From: Ignelater luminosus
Lineage: Eukaryota; Arthropoda; Insecta; Coleoptera; Elateridae
Length of the DNA: 64,000 nucleotides
Direction of reading: 5' to 3'
Assembly (NCBI GenBank): GCA_011009095.1
Contig: VTPC01008750.1
Coordinates: 17,007 to 81,006, forward strand
Position numbers and translations under genes: made by a program. The notes below the pieces were generated by a model that saw nothing but the letters and a program-made list of their open reading frames with translations, was not told the DNA's origin and made no database searches. This document shows, piece after piece, positions 1 to 11,554 of the stretch; within the stretch, counting starts at the first letter, position 1, and every line of letters starts with the position of its first letter.

Positions 1-69
1 TTGTGCCTGAAACATGTAAAAGTATGATAAATAATTTACAGAATAAATACATTAAGGTAGGTATAGCCC

Positions 70-430
70 TTACAATATTGTTACAATTGATGTATAATTT
101 AACCTTCTAGATGCCATCAAATGCAACTGAATGGAATAAAATTGCTGATGATTTTGAAACTATGTGGAACTTTCCTTTATGCGTAGGTGAATTGGATGGA
201 AAACACATAAATTTCAGACTACCTAGCAGTGCTGGCTCCTACTTTTATAATTATAAAGGTGCCCACAGCATTGTTCTGCTTGGTGTGTGTTATGCCACAT
301 ATAAATTCATATATATTGATATTGGAGTGAATGGACGAATTAGTGACGGAGGGGTATATCGAGCATCATTGAAGAGTGGAAAAGACCAGAGTTTATTTAA
401 TTTTCCACCTGAGAGATGTTTGCCTGGATT
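70..430 (+). pseudogene. PIF/Harbinger (HARBI1-like) DDE transposase fragment
   Basis: The frame opening at 111 reads like the catalytic core of a Harbinger DDE_Tnp_4 transposase: an EEW-type lead-in (residues 5-25), then VGELDGKH with the first catalytic Asp (about residue 29), YNYKGAHSIVLL, and SDGGVYRAS with the second Asp (about residue 79). Such transposases cut and paste DNA with a DDE triad and act with a Myb-like partner protein. The third acidic residue is missing, because from about position 430 the frame no longer resembles Harbinger and instead matches a hAT-type protein, so this ORF is a junction of two relics. No terminal repeat or target duplication was found. The family call is firm and the exact junction is approximate. 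Confidence 0.75.
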
Positions 431-1255
431 TATTGGATTTGATGATTTGAGCGCTGACAAAACCTCGGAAGCCTTATTTAAACATATTATGCAAGTTGTA
501 GATAAATTTAAATTTGAAGCCAAATCGTTGGCCAAACTTATGATCGTGCTGCTGTAATGAGCGGCCATTTAAACGGATTGCAAAAAAAGTTTTGGAAAAA
601 TATCCAAAGGGTTCTCCTTTTTTTACAAGAATTTTTGTACTAAATGTTCTGTCCAGTTTACTGACGTTTACTGATGTGTCATTTGATATTATTCAAACAA
701 GAAACTTTGACATATTATACTGCAGTCAAAAAGTACTTGAATTTCAAAATCAGTTGCAAAAAGACCAGGATAATTTTGAATGCATCTAGTCATTCATAAT
801 TAAAGATGCTGGAGAAGATTCCTCAAAATCTAATAAAAGAAAAGCAGAGGGAAAGGATTACTATAAACGCATTTACTTTGAGATAATAGACAATATTCAA
901 AATCAGATCAATACTTGATTTAAATCATTTGAAAAACTACAGTTTTTTTACTTATTAAATCCTAAGAAAATTAAAGGCTTTGCAAAAAAAGAAAAGCTTC
1001 CTACAGAGTAGTTACGGAAACTCCAAGAAAGTTACGGGAACTATTTCAATTAGGGTAAACTTCAAAATGAACTTCATGTGTAGTACACTTTAAACGAAGA
1101 AAATAACAAAAACCCATCGAAATAGCAAACTATTTAAGTGAAATGAATTTAAAAAGTGAATTTCAGAAACGTATAAACTGGCCCAACTTATATCAACTAT
1201 TCCTACAACAGCTTCCGTAGAGCGGTCTTTTTCGGAGCTAAAAAGGATACATTAG
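430..1255 (+). pseudogene. zf-MYM/ZMYM1-like hAT transposase relic
   Basis: From about 430 the sequence reads GFIGFDDLSADKTSEALF, then after a frame change near 535 KTYDRAAVMSGHLNGLQKK. This is the RNase H-like region seen in ZMYM1-type hAT proteins, where the usual motif is QTYDGAAVMSG. The middle is riddled with stops. At 1181-1252 a second block reads AQLISTIPTTASVERSFSEL, the signature of the hAT C-terminal dimerisation domain. The relic therefore spans core to C-terminus of one decayed hAT-like gene, on the same strand as the Harbinger piece. No intact ORF and no termini were identified. It is non-functional. Confidence 0.65.
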
Positions 1256-1525
1256 TAATATAAAAACTGAGCAAGTCCCTGCAGGTGGTAATTTCCAAAA
1301 TTGTTTACCACAATTAAAAATTCCCTGTTTTTAATGGAAGTTTATTTGAACACAAAGAATTTATTGATAATTTCGAATCAATTATAAATCAGACTGCATT
1401 TTCAAATGCACAAAACTTTTTTATTTTAAAAACTTCATTAAAAGAGGAAGCAGCTACGCTGTCGCGAATTGATCAGCTACAAACGACAATTATACAATAG
1501 TAATAAATATTTTAAAAGAAAGGTA

Positions 1526-3177
1526 CACTCCTCTTCATAAAGTATCGGACGATTCTCAATTCATAAGTAACACATGGATATTTATTGAAAAAATTAAATG
1601 AAATCTTTTTTTCTTCTTTTATAATTGTATTTTGATTTGATTCAACTAATTAAAACACAAAGTACGAATTTACTACAAAACATAAACTGACTATACAAAA
1701 AGAACTATTGTAAACACATAACTAAAAGCTTCATCAAGTTCCGGACGATACAATAATTATGGTTTATACTTATTCGTAGTTTTCATCATATCTAAGATTA
1801 ATATCTGGTAGGGCGTCCATCTTGTTGTATTACCTCCTGTAGACGGATTCGACGAGTTTTTTAAGAAATTCCTCAGACGGATTTTCCCATTCATACAATA
1901 ACTTCTCTCTTAATTCGGCTTTTTTTGTGATATTATACGTGTCCTTTAATGTGCGATCTAAATGGTCCCAGAGATGCTCGATGGGATTTAGGTTTGGGCT
2001 TTGTGGAGGTGGTTCCAGCACTTTAGGACAATTATAAAGAAGCCAGTTGCGAACTATGAAGGCTTTATGTTTCGGGTGATTATCTTGGTAAAACTGAAAG
2101 TAGTCTTTTAACCCCATTTTTTCTTCGGATGCTTGAAGATGAGACTTTATTAATGATAAGTAACTGTCCTTAATCATGGTTGCTTCAATTACTTCTACGT
2201 TTCCCACCCCATTATAAGACATACAGCCCCAAATCATTATACCCTGCCCTCCATGTTTCACTGCCGCATTTAAGTGTTTTAATTTATAGGCTTCGTTTGG
2301 TTTCCTATAAACACTTTCCCGTTTTTTGTCACTTTTGTAAACAGTAAATTTACTTTCATCGGCAAATATTACCGATTTCCAAAAACTAAGATCCTTATTT
2401 GCATATTTCTTGGCAAAATCCAAACGCTTCTGTCTGTTAACTTTACTTATAAACGGTTTACGTTTGCATATACGGGATTTATAACCAGCCCTTCTAATAA
2501 TACGGCCAATTGTTGTGGCACTTACTTTGTTATGACTACGATGAAGCAACTGATCTGCCAATTTTGAAGTGAAGATTTTAGGATTCACCTTTACTTGCCG
2601 AATTATAAAATTAGCCTCTCTCTGTGTATATTTGCGTGGACGTCCGAGGCTGGTTTTATCCTCAATTCGGTCTTCTTTATAATATCTCTTGGATATATCG
2701 TGTACTGTAGATTTGGGTATTCGTAAATACCACTAATCTCGCCTAAAGACTTACCTATTTCTCGGTAATAAACAACCAAAGATCTTGCATTAATTGTTGT
2801 TGATGATGGCATGTTGTTCGCGCTAATCAACTCTAAATGTTTTTTTTTAAATATAAACAATGCACAAATGCTTTCACTGAAGCTGTTAAATGATTTAAAC
2901 TAACATACAACCCCTACTTACTCGATTATTTAACTCTATCAGCCAAACTATTTTGCCGCCCGGAACTTTATGAAGTGGCGAATTAATGTAATTTTATACA
3001 TTTTTTTAGCACCTGTCTTTATTACTTTTTCAAATTATGTTTTGTCTGCAGCTTCCGCTACGTAAGATAAGTATGAGTTAGTATTTAGAAAGAAAAATGT
3101 GATGTTTTAATTTTCTTATCAAATCTTTCATATTTCGTACGAATTGAGTATCGTCCGATACTTTATGAAGATGAGCG
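1526..3177 (-). mobile_element. Tc1-family DNA transposon, 1652 bp, with IR/DR-type ends
   Basis: Outer terminal repeats are visible at both ends. The left reads cactcctcttcataaagtat from 1526; the reverse complement of the right end reads cgctcatcttcataaagtat. Each is flanked by a TA target duplication (1524-1525 and 3178-3179). A second, related repeat (cttcat-aagttccgg) lies about 190 bp inside each end (about 1731-1757 and 2960-2985), so each terminus has two direct copies, as in IR/DR elements such as Sleeping Beauty. The element holds one transposase gene on the minus strand and sits inside a BEL gag frame. The ends are well preserved, suggesting a fairly recent insertion. Confidence 0.88.
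1830..2812 (-). pseudogene. Tc1 transposase (DD34E), one frameshift
   Basis: Read on the minus strand, the ATG at 2812 gives MPSSTTINARSLVVYYREIG, a helix-turn-helix start. Near 2735 the frame shifts by one base. The next frame carries the GRPRKYTQRE linker and runs open to the stop at 1830. The catalytic triad is complete: IFADESKF, FYQDNHPKHKA, and SPNLNPIEHLWD. There are 34 residues between the second Asp and the Glu, hence DD34E. Total length, about 327 codons, is close to the usual 340. Apart from the frameshift in the DNA-binding region the protein looks usable. Tc1 transposases excise and insert the element at TA sites in the nucleus. Confidence 0.85.
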
Positions 3178-3905
3178 TATGATAAACCTAAGCTTATTCT
3201 GCAATCGCACATCAAAATTATATTTGAAGCGCAATCAACGAATAAACCGTCTTCATCTAATCTTACGCACCTAACAGATTCTATAAAAAAGGAGGTTGCT
3301 TGTCTAGAAAATTTAAATTTAAATTGTGACCAAATTTTAGGAACGTTTTTTACACATATAGTGGCCAACAAAGTTTAGAAAAGCTTAAAATGCACAAGTC
3401 AAATGAAATATTAACCGTTAAGGAAACATTAGAATTCTTAGAACAAAAAGCTCAGTTTCTAGCCGATATCAATTTTGATGGTGATGATAATAATAAAAAG
3501 GCAAAATCATTTCAGGATAGAGCACACTTTAAAAATAACAAATCGTTTGCCTTACTTTTGACCAACAACAATAACAATCAATGCAAATTATGTGAGGATC
3601 ATCATCGTACAGGTCAACGTTTGTAGAAAGGCATTTGGCTTGACGTTGCGCACTGGACAGCATAGGCGTAGTAGTGGGCAGCTCATTTGCTTTGGCTTCT
3701 TCGTGGTGTTCACATCGGTACAGTCACAGTAAAAAGCATTTTTGCCAAGTTTTTTTGTTTTAGTTTAATTTATAAATTAGGTGTTGTTATATTTGTTTTA
3801 TAGTATTGTTAATTTAGTGTCGTTTAGTTAGTTTAGTGTTTATATTTAAGACTGTTTTAATTAGTACTTTTAGACTAGTGTTTAGTGTATTGTTTAAGTT
3901 TAAAT

Positions 3906-5498
3906 ATGGTTTTGGACAGTAAAAGCCGGAAAATTATACTCTCTATATTACAGTTTATGAAGAGGGAAGCCGATGCAGCTGCACGTATGATACCACTCCC
4001 GAAGGTAAGTAAAATAAGTATTTTTCAGTTAGGTATTTATTATATCAAACATGAGTTTTATTGTAGTAATTAATGTATTTTACGTTCCAACAATATCGCT
4101 GAAATAATGCTAACACAACCATACTTGCTTTGCATATTTAAGAACATAACTCATACGTTTTTTACAAGATAGTAATGATTGCTTCTTTTGTTGCTTATAG
4201 CAATTCCCAATTATACTAAATACAGCAACGAGTTTTTGCTGCTACTGGTGTAAGTTTGCGGACGATAATCGTATCACTAAGGAGGCTAAGGAAATCAAAA
4301 AGGGTGAAAAATCATCATTTTCTATACCTAACAAAATTAGAAAAAAACAGAAAATCAAAAGTAGCTCTGGCTGATTTTGACAAGGGTGTACTGCGTCGAA
4401 TGATTATTAATTTCCATGCTACCGAAGGTGTAATACCAACGCTTACAAGGGTACATAAAAAGTTTTGTGAACATAATGACTATAAAGGGTGTCAAGACAA
4501 ATTAAGGAATGAAATAAGACAGAGAGGGTTCAAGTGGAAAAGGTTTGAGAAGAACAGAAAACTTCTAATGGAAAATCATGAAGTAAGGCATCTTAGAATT
4601 AATTTTTTTAAGAAAGATGAAAAATACCGAGAAGAACAACGACCTATCATTTATATAGCTGAAACTTATATACATTCTTCCCATACTCAAGAGAAAGCAT
4701 AGAGCGATACATCTAATGAAGGCATAAAAAACAATTTCTAGGGGATCTCGACTAATTATTCTTAATGCTGGAGGTGAAGAAGGATTTTTACCGGAATGTT
4801 ATGTTAGATGGAAATCGAATTGCAGCACAGGGGATTATCATAATATGAACTATGATAATTATGAACAATGGATTAAGGAAAAGTTTTTGCCAAATTTACC
4901 ACCAAACAGCGTGTTAGTTATTGATAATGCCCCTTATCAATATGAACAAGTTGGTAAGTGGCTAAGAGAACGGTAAATCTCGTTTGATAAAAACATGTTG
5001 AAACCAGAACTGTACGTCATCAAACTGTATAAACCAAGATATAAACAGTTTAAAATTGACAAGTTACTGAATGATGCAGGTCACGATGTATTAAGATTGT
5101 CGCCCTACCATCCAGATTTTAACCTCAATGAGTTAGTGGAGGCGGCAATGAAGTCATATGTGGCTTCCAGAAATGTAAAATCCAGTATGAACGAGGTTAC
5201 AAAATTATGTGCCGAGTTTTTCGAGCAGTTCACAGTAGAAAACTGGAAATCAAAATGTGAGCACTCAAAACGAATTGAAAAAGAGTTTATGGAAAAGGAA
5301 CCTATGGTTGATGTAGCGGTAGACAAATTGATAATTAATTTAAGTGACAATAGTGATGATAGTGACATGGATACATCTGATGAAGGTGACGAAATGGAAG
5401 TAGAAGACGGTAATCTTTCAGGGATAGAAGAATTTCCAGATGACATTCATCAAAAGGTTTCATCTTCACAACCTGGAACTTCTAGTTCAAGTATCTAG
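3906..5498 (+). pseudogene. IS630/Tc1-like DDE transposase with one intron, decayed
   Basis: Exon 1 (ATG 3906 to 4004) encodes SILQFMKREADAAARMIPLP. A GT-AG intron at 4005-4225 restores the frame into QRVFAATGVS, a helix-turn-helix segment. Exon 2 continues to 4702. After frame breaks it resumes with AGGEEGFLPE (about 4770), SVLVIDNAPY (second catalytic Asp, about 4920) and LSPYHPDFNLNELVEA (catalytic Glu, about 5130). The tail is very acidic (DSDMDTSDEGDEMEVED) and ends at 5498. The first catalytic Asp, expected in YLDETW, is Ala here (YIAETY), so the triad is broken. This is the spliced, insect-type branch of the IS630-Tc1 superfamily. No termini were recognised. Confidence 0.7.
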
Positions 5499-7926
5499 AT
5501 CCTGAATGTCGATACGATCGGAAGACATTGTATCTGCATCTAGGTACTGTTTTGAAGAATATCTTTTGATCTGATCTAGATACTAATTGAATGAATCTCT
5601 ACCCTTTAGATCCCAAATACATACTAGATCAATCGAAGTAATTAAGGTATATTTTGAAAAAATTTCTTTTTGATATTCAGTTTCCGATCTATCGCACAAT
5701 GAACGTTAATACTCGGAACCATAAAAAACACGCAAGCTTACACATTCAAAAATAAAATTTTGTTAAGCAAAATAAAAACTTTATTCTGCTATGTTTTGCA
5801 TCAAAATTATCAAACGAAAACAAACAAAATTTATAAACGTTATGATTTTTATTAAGTATTACACTATTAAAATATATTTAAGAGACCAGCAACCACTTCG
5901 CAGTTCCTAAATGTTCTAGGTTTATAAGCAAAAGACAACAATGAACAAAAATACCGGCATTTTCAGATAGTTAATTAGGAATCATGAAGTCTCTCAAATT
6001 GCTTCTATTATGTTAGTGCCCTTAGTACAGCATGTTTCTGTAGTTGTCAGTACAGAAAGTTTCGGCATTTTTAAAGGTAATTTAACAAATTTAAAATTTC
6101 CAAAATTTGAATTCTTCTTCTTCTCTGGACTTTTCTCGCAAAATACAATAGGTAGAAAAATTCATTCAGACACAGTACCCTCTTAAATCATAAATTTTGT
6201 CATCAACCATTAAAGGATTAGAGAGACTGTTGACTTTTGACGAAGGTTCTTTACAACTATAACTACTCTTTCATTTATTCATCTTAATATATGTATTTTA
6301 TGAAATGTCCACAAAACCTGTGTTAGCAACTATAAGAAAACGAGAGCATTAACAGTTTCTACGTATTTCAAAAGCGCATTTAAGTAAAAAGGACTTTTTC
6401 TTGTCACGTTCTAAATTTTCTAAGCTATTATTTCTAAACAGACCATAATAAGATGCACTATACGTTTTATTTGATTTCTTTATTACTAAATTGACAAAAT
6501 TGGGCATAATCCAAATTATTCGTCTGTAATGATATGTAATTGTGAAAAAAAGTAAAAAGATTAATTGGATTATTTTATAACATAAAGTTGAATGTTATTT
6601 ATTTTTTTATTTGATTTTAACATAAAGTTGAATTTTGTTTACTATTTACCTGTCGAACACATTAAAATACAGCGCCAGCAGTCAAAAGGATTGGAATATC
6701 TGAAGGTATATGTGTAACTAATTTACAACATGCATTCTATAAAATAATAAAATTTGTATACAAAACTGAGTATTTTTAGTTTTCCACGGTGTGTTTTGAA
6801 ATATTTTGTTATTACCCACAGTGCGCTCTCGCTATTTGCAATACCTCCATCTCTACCGCACACAGACTCACTTTGTATGTCTTCTGCGCATACCTAAATG
6901 CCTTTTTACAAACGCTGGCTTGTATTTACAAATGCCCAAAATTTTTAGCTTTTGATATAAATCAGAGGCTAAAGAAAATAAAAGAAATGAAAAACATAGG
7001 ATTTCAAATCCCTGTAATTGAATTGAACCCTAAATTTCTTAGCATTCCATCTGTTGAAATAGTAAGCTATGGAATTTAAATTAATTTAAGAAATGTTGCA
7101 TAATATTCAGAAATTCCCTTGAAAAGAAATATTTGTTAGTTACTAGTAAAAGCCTTTGTGGGATTTCAAGTGAATACAAAGTTATTTTTTCTAAGTAGAT
7201 GCAGCATCGATGCACTTTTAAGAAGGGCCACCTAGTATAATTCTGTAAAAAGCGTGAGACATTCGGCACCACATATACTAGGAAACAATCCCTTATCGTG
7301 GGTGGTAAACAAGGTTATAAAAGGTAACGAATTATGATTTTCAGATTAGTTCTCAATATTTTGCCACTGAAAGTAGTTCTCTAATATATTTCGACGTTTC
7401 AAGTACTTCTTTATTAATTCTTATTTATTATTATTCTTTATTTATTCACTTATAATAGTTTAAATCATTTTCGTGCAGCAAGACCCTTTGTAGCTGTAAT
7501 AATAATTATTTAACTCATTTTGTAATAATTTAAGTTTGATCTTACATTCGGTTGCGTTTTATTTGTTGAAAAGAAACAGTTATTAAGGTTGTACTATACT
7601 CGAATAATGATGATCTTAAAAATTAAGATTTTGACGCAAAGAATTGTTTTTAAATTACGATTGAGTTGCTATTGGTAAATTTCACTAACTGTTTATATTA
7701 ACAACAAATAAAATTTATTGTATTTTATGTGTAACAGAAGTTAGGTTTATAGACAATAACTTAATCAGTTATGGTCCTAATTAAATTCTTGCATTTTTGT
7801 TAATGAATGAACAGTTATCGACGGCAGGATGTAATAAAATTACAATCGCTAATTTGCTTTTCTGATAGCTGTATTTATCAATAATTTGCCAACGTTTTAT
7901 TTTTCATGTAACGCATGTGATAAAAT
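5499..7926. other. No recognisable gene; AT-rich spacer
   Basis: I find no convincing protein similarity on either strand. An ORF at 6789-7079 has no recognisable motif and is probably chance. A short duplicated unit, acataaagttgaat followed by T-rich sequence, occurs at about 6580 and 6620. Several gatctagatac-like words lie at 5515-5625, reminiscent of hAT subterminal repeats. Confidence 0.5.
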
Positions 7927-9500
7927 GTGAATACTTCTCTTGTGTGGGCAACGACTTCTATTGGCATTGGATATGCTCAATATGCAGAATTATCTGGTAT
8001 TATAGACATGCCAAGGATGTCTAGTAGATACTATAAAAAACTCGAAAGCGAGATTGGTAACAAGTGGCAGCAGGAACTTCATTTGCAGACGACAAATGCA
8101 GCTGAAGAAGAAAGGGCTATTGCAATACAAAGAGGAGATGTGGAGCAGGGTATTCCCTACATAACTGTTATAGTTGATGGAGGCTAAGCTAAGAGATCGT
8201 ACGGGCATGTTTATTCATCGCTAGCTGGTGTGGGGTGTATTATAGGGGGGAAAACCAAAAACCAAAACATTGATATAAGAAATAAATTCTATTATATAAG
8301 CGTTTCTGCTGAAACCAGAAAGGTGAATCCTCCTACGCATCAATGTTTCAGAAACTACAGCGGAACATCTAGTAGTATGGAACAGGACATAATGGTGCAA
8401 GGCTTTAATGAAAGCGAAAAACTGTACAACATGCGGTAGAAGTATGTAATCGGTGATGGCGACTCCAGTGTGTACGCTAAGATCGTGCAAAATGTATCAT
8501 ACGGGATAAGTGTGTTAAAACTTGAGTGTGCAAACCACATAACGCGATCATTTACGTCAAATGTGCACAAATTAGCTGCAAACACGAAATACGAAATAAC
8601 GCTGCGTCGTGTTCTTAAAAATAAAGTGGCGCGATTAAGTATTGCAGTGAGATCAACAATCAGAAAATCTACAGAGACAGACGTAAATCAACTTTGCGAA
8701 GATTTAAGAAATATACCTTATCATGTATTTGGACAGCATTCAAACTGCAGAACTGATTACTGCAAAAGGAAAAATGACGTGGAAGAGAATTTGATTCCTG
8801 TGCTGAAAAGTAGCGAGATCTTCGAAGTGATCCAAGAACGAATGGAAAATATAATGCGGAAAGCTAGCACATTAACTAAGAATGTAACAACGAACCACGC
8901 TGAAAGATTTATGGCCTTAGTTGCTAAGTTTTCTGGAGGAAAAAGACTAAATTGTACTCACAGGGGATCTTACCACCGGCGTTCTTACGAAGCTGCTTTA
9001 GCTGTTAATTCAGGGCCTTCGTGGCACAAAATGCTACTCTCTACTGCTCGTCAGCACTTTTTAAATTTTTGTAGGAGGGAGAAAAAGCATAAATATTACC
9101 AAAGTTATAAAATGCAAAATAACAGAAAACGAAGAATGGAATGTGATGTCAATAATGCAGATTATGGAGAAAATGCAGAAGAGGTTGGCTTGACTGAAGA
9201 CGAGGTAAGATCTGCAAAAGAAAAGATTTTATCGGAACTAAAGGTCGAGGATGTTGATTTAGTTCGCCAGTCGACTTTAGGCCAGCATGATAATGTCAAT
9301 TGGTTTGAAGCACGCCGAAACAGATTGACAGCATCCTGGTTTGGTCAAGTTTGCATACGCAGAGATGCAACCCCTTGCCACAATCTCGTCAAAAATATTC
9401 TGTATAGATCACGTAATCTAACAACAGCTGCAATTATGTACGGACGATTGTATGAAAAAGTTGCCATTCGAACTACGTTCTCGTGTTTAAACATTCTTGC
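7927..9500 (+). pseudogene. Mutator-like transposase with YqaJ domain, copy 1 (intronless)
   Basis: The order of blocks is: LSGIIDMPRMSSRYYKKLE; GIPYITVIVDGG followed by TAA (8185-8187) where the family has Trp; AKRSYGHVYSSLAG; GTSSSMEQDIMVQGF; a TAG at 8437-8439; VIGDGDSSVYAKI; and KLECANHITRSF. The main 359-codon frame (8470-9549) then runs through HSNCRTDYC and TNHAERFMALVAKF to NWFEARRNRLTASWFGQV, the start of a YqaJ-type nuclease domain, and is truncated. This matches the insect Mutator-like transposase domain family (the PF20700 type, as I recall it). No intron interrupts it, unlike the two sister copies downstream. Non-functional: two stops and no YqaJ C-terminus. Confidence 0.75.
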
Positions 9501-9549
9501 GTGGATAAAACTCTGTCTAAAACACTCTTACAATAAACTATTAATTTAA

Positions 9550-10804
9550 TTCACTGTATCATTATTGGTAAACCAATGGCCAGTTTACTACCCAACAAAA
9601 AGCAGTAAATAAATAAATGCAAGTTCAAAGTTTTAACAATTTCCTCGCTACTCGGCTCAGATGGGCTGGGTTCACAACTCAAAACAATAAAAGTGTTATG
9701 CCAATATTCAAAATTAAATATCTTTGAGCACCAAGTGATTTGTATAAAGATTTCTTTAATTCTCAATTTAAAAAGTGGCACAAACTCAAAATCACTAAAG
9801 GATCTTACCAAATAGTTCAAAATTAGTTTATTGATAATAATGATTGATGGAAGTAAATTAAAATTTATTGACTGGTCTAGTAACTCGGGGTCCAAAATTA
9901 TAATTTTGTGTTAAAATTTGCTACTGTTAATAAAAGCCGCCTAAAATTTACTAAAAGAAAATGGGTTATTAAACTACGAAAGTTAACAATATTCTTGCAT
10001 TTTGAAAATTCAAAACGAAATTGAAAGTAAAAGTATATTCGGACCGTAGGCATGATATGATTTACGATGCTAAAGCTAAATCATTATCGCTCTCGGAAGA
10101 CATTCCATTGTTAGAATTTCCTATTTGTATTGTATTAGTAATTTAAAATGTTTTGTATATATAGGGTATTTCAATACATTTATTAAATTACACTTAATAT
10201 TAAATAAGATTATTTTATTTATTATGTTGAAAAGTTAGAATTCGATGTAACAAGTTGTTTAATAAATCACTAATTTTCTGTACATACCATACCTACTATT
10301 TCCTTAAAGGTAAAGGGATGGGATTTAACTACCGGCTTAGAAAAGGCATCTTGAGAATTAGTGTTTAGTATCATAAAACACTTTCTTTGAGAATATGTGC
10401 TACATTCGTTTTCGTTTTATAAACGCAAAACTAAGTGGTATAGAAGATGTTAAATGTGTTGTCTAATGTTTTTGTTACAATATTAGCTTACCTATAGTAT
10501 CCCCTTAATCTCGTACCTTTTTGTTATTCTAATTAATCGTTTTTTAATAATATTAAATTTATTCAGTTAATGTCTTGTGTTTTATTGACAATAAATGAAT
10601 CAAAACCGTTTCTTGGGTGTAATTTAAGACAATTTAGTTAAAGAGAGGTGAATTAGTTGTCGGCAACACTATGATACGAGCTATAAAAGTATTCTGTACG
10701 TACTGAGATGTGGTGAATAACGTAGCTTTACCCGTTACATCATTATATTTCTGGTGATAGTGGTTGGTTTCCTTTATCCGCCATTACACCATCCAATATA
10801 AAGT
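9550..10804. other. No recognisable gene
   Basis: AT-rich sequence between the truncated Mutator-like copy 1 and a BEL fragment. A 114-codon open frame on the minus strand (9551-9895) has no motif I can recognise. Nothing else is supported. Confidence 0.5.
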
Positions 10805-11432
10805 TAGTAGATAACAATTTTTCCAAACCCTCAAATATAGATATCCTAATTGGAGCAGCTAACTACTAATAACGTTTTAACAGACGCTAAACCTTCAAAA
10901 TCCCAAATTCAGATTCGTTGTAACTGGAGTTGTCTCTGCCTATAACGCGAATCAGTCAGTTTCGTCAATGTGTATATCCAATGAAAGTTTGCATGATAGT
11001 CTAAATAAATTCTGGGACAAAGAAAACGTAGAACCCAGCAATTCGTTATCACTTCTCCACGAAGAAGAAAGATTTTGTAAGCGCCATTTCAATGATACGA
11101 TTCGTCGCGATGATACTGGTAGATATGAGGTTACTATACCTTTCAATAATAAAATCCATAGTCTGGGAAATTCATATAATTTTGCCTTAAGTAAGTTTCT
11201 TTCGTTAGAAAAACGTTAAGCCAAAAACGTTCAGTTGAGAACGCAATATTCAGATTTTATGAAGAAATATCTTCAACTAAAACATGCCAATTGTGTCAAA
11301 AGAAAATTCAGAAAATATAAAACACTTCATTCCGCATTTTGAAGTCTTAAGGGAGACAGTACTCACAACACGTCTTAGGATATTTTTCCATGATAACTTC
11401 AAAACAGACAGTGGCGTGTCCATTAATGATTA
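10805..11432 (+). pseudogene. BEL/Pao pol fragment: protease end to start of reverse transcriptase
   Basis: The fragment opens with KLVDNNFSKPSNIDILIGA (about 10805-10860), the end of the A16-type aspartic protease region of BEL elements. After a break it reads FVVTGVVSAY and then LNKFWDKENVEPSNSLSLL, HEEERFCKRHFNDTI and LGNSYNFALSKFLSLEKR to 11219. Beyond a stop, AKNVQLRTQYSDFMKKYL and IPHFEVLRETVLTTRLR continue, and DNFKTDSGVSIND (to 11432) is the beginning of the RT finger region. The frame changes at least twice. It ends abruptly where hAT-like subterminal repeats begin. Non-functional fragment, same superfamily as the gag at 1.3 kb. Confidence 0.8.
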
Positions 11433-11435
11433 ACA

Positions 11436-11554
11436 TTATCTATATCTAGATACTATGATGTTGAATTATCTATTACTTCTATCTAGATAAAGAATTGTTA
11501 AAATACCAGTATTTATATCTAGATACAATTCTAGAGTATCTATGCCCAACACTG
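11436..11554. repeat. Terminal fragment of a hAT-type element (tatctagata repeats)
   Basis: Three or four copies of a tatctagata(c) word lie at about 11447-11527. The segment ends at 11554 in tatgcccaacactg, whose reverse complement, cagtgttgggcata, has the CAGTG-TGGGCA form typical of hAT termini. It directly follows the truncated BEL pol fragment. The opposite end was not found, so this is a solo end or a much-deleted non-autonomous copy. Confidence 0.5.

Larger units (their letters stand above)
1317..3626 (+). pseudogene. BEL/Pao retrotransposon gag (DUF1759-like), split by a Tc1 insertion
   Basis: 1320-1480 reads FNGSLFEHKEFIDNFESII and then LKTSLKEEAATLS, the start of the DUF1759 gag domain of BEL/Pao LTR retrotransposons. 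The frame reaches LKER at 1523 and is interrupted by a 1652-bp Tc1 element. It resumes on the far side at 3178 as YDKPKLILQSHIKII, with SIKKEVACLENLNLNCDQI further on. After a frame change near 3385, an ORF at 3390-3626 has the LTVKETLEFLEQKAQF segment and a half zinc knuckle, CKLCEDHHRTG. The gag protein would package element RNA. Protease and RT are absent here; a BEL pol fragment lies at 10.8 kb but need not be the same copy. Dead copy. Confidence 0.75.

Noticed and set aside
1183..1252. Idea that the TASVERSFSELKR block is the end of the Harbinger element
   Set aside because: The motif is the hAT dimerisation signature and pairs with the hAT-like core at 430-600, not with Harbinger.
3078..3371. 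97-codon minus-strand ORF spanning the Tc1 right end
   Set aside because: It crosses the Tc1/gag boundary and lies antisense to recognisable BEL gag sequence, so it is a shadow.
6789..7079. 96-codon plus-strand ORF
   Set aside because: It has no recognisable domain or sensible composition and no supporting context; chance in AT-rich DNA is likelier.
8470..9549. Possibility that the 359-codon Mutator-like frame is a functional gene
   Set aside because: It lacks the domain's N-terminus, its upstream half has two stops, and the YqaJ domain is truncated; an open frame alone is not enough.
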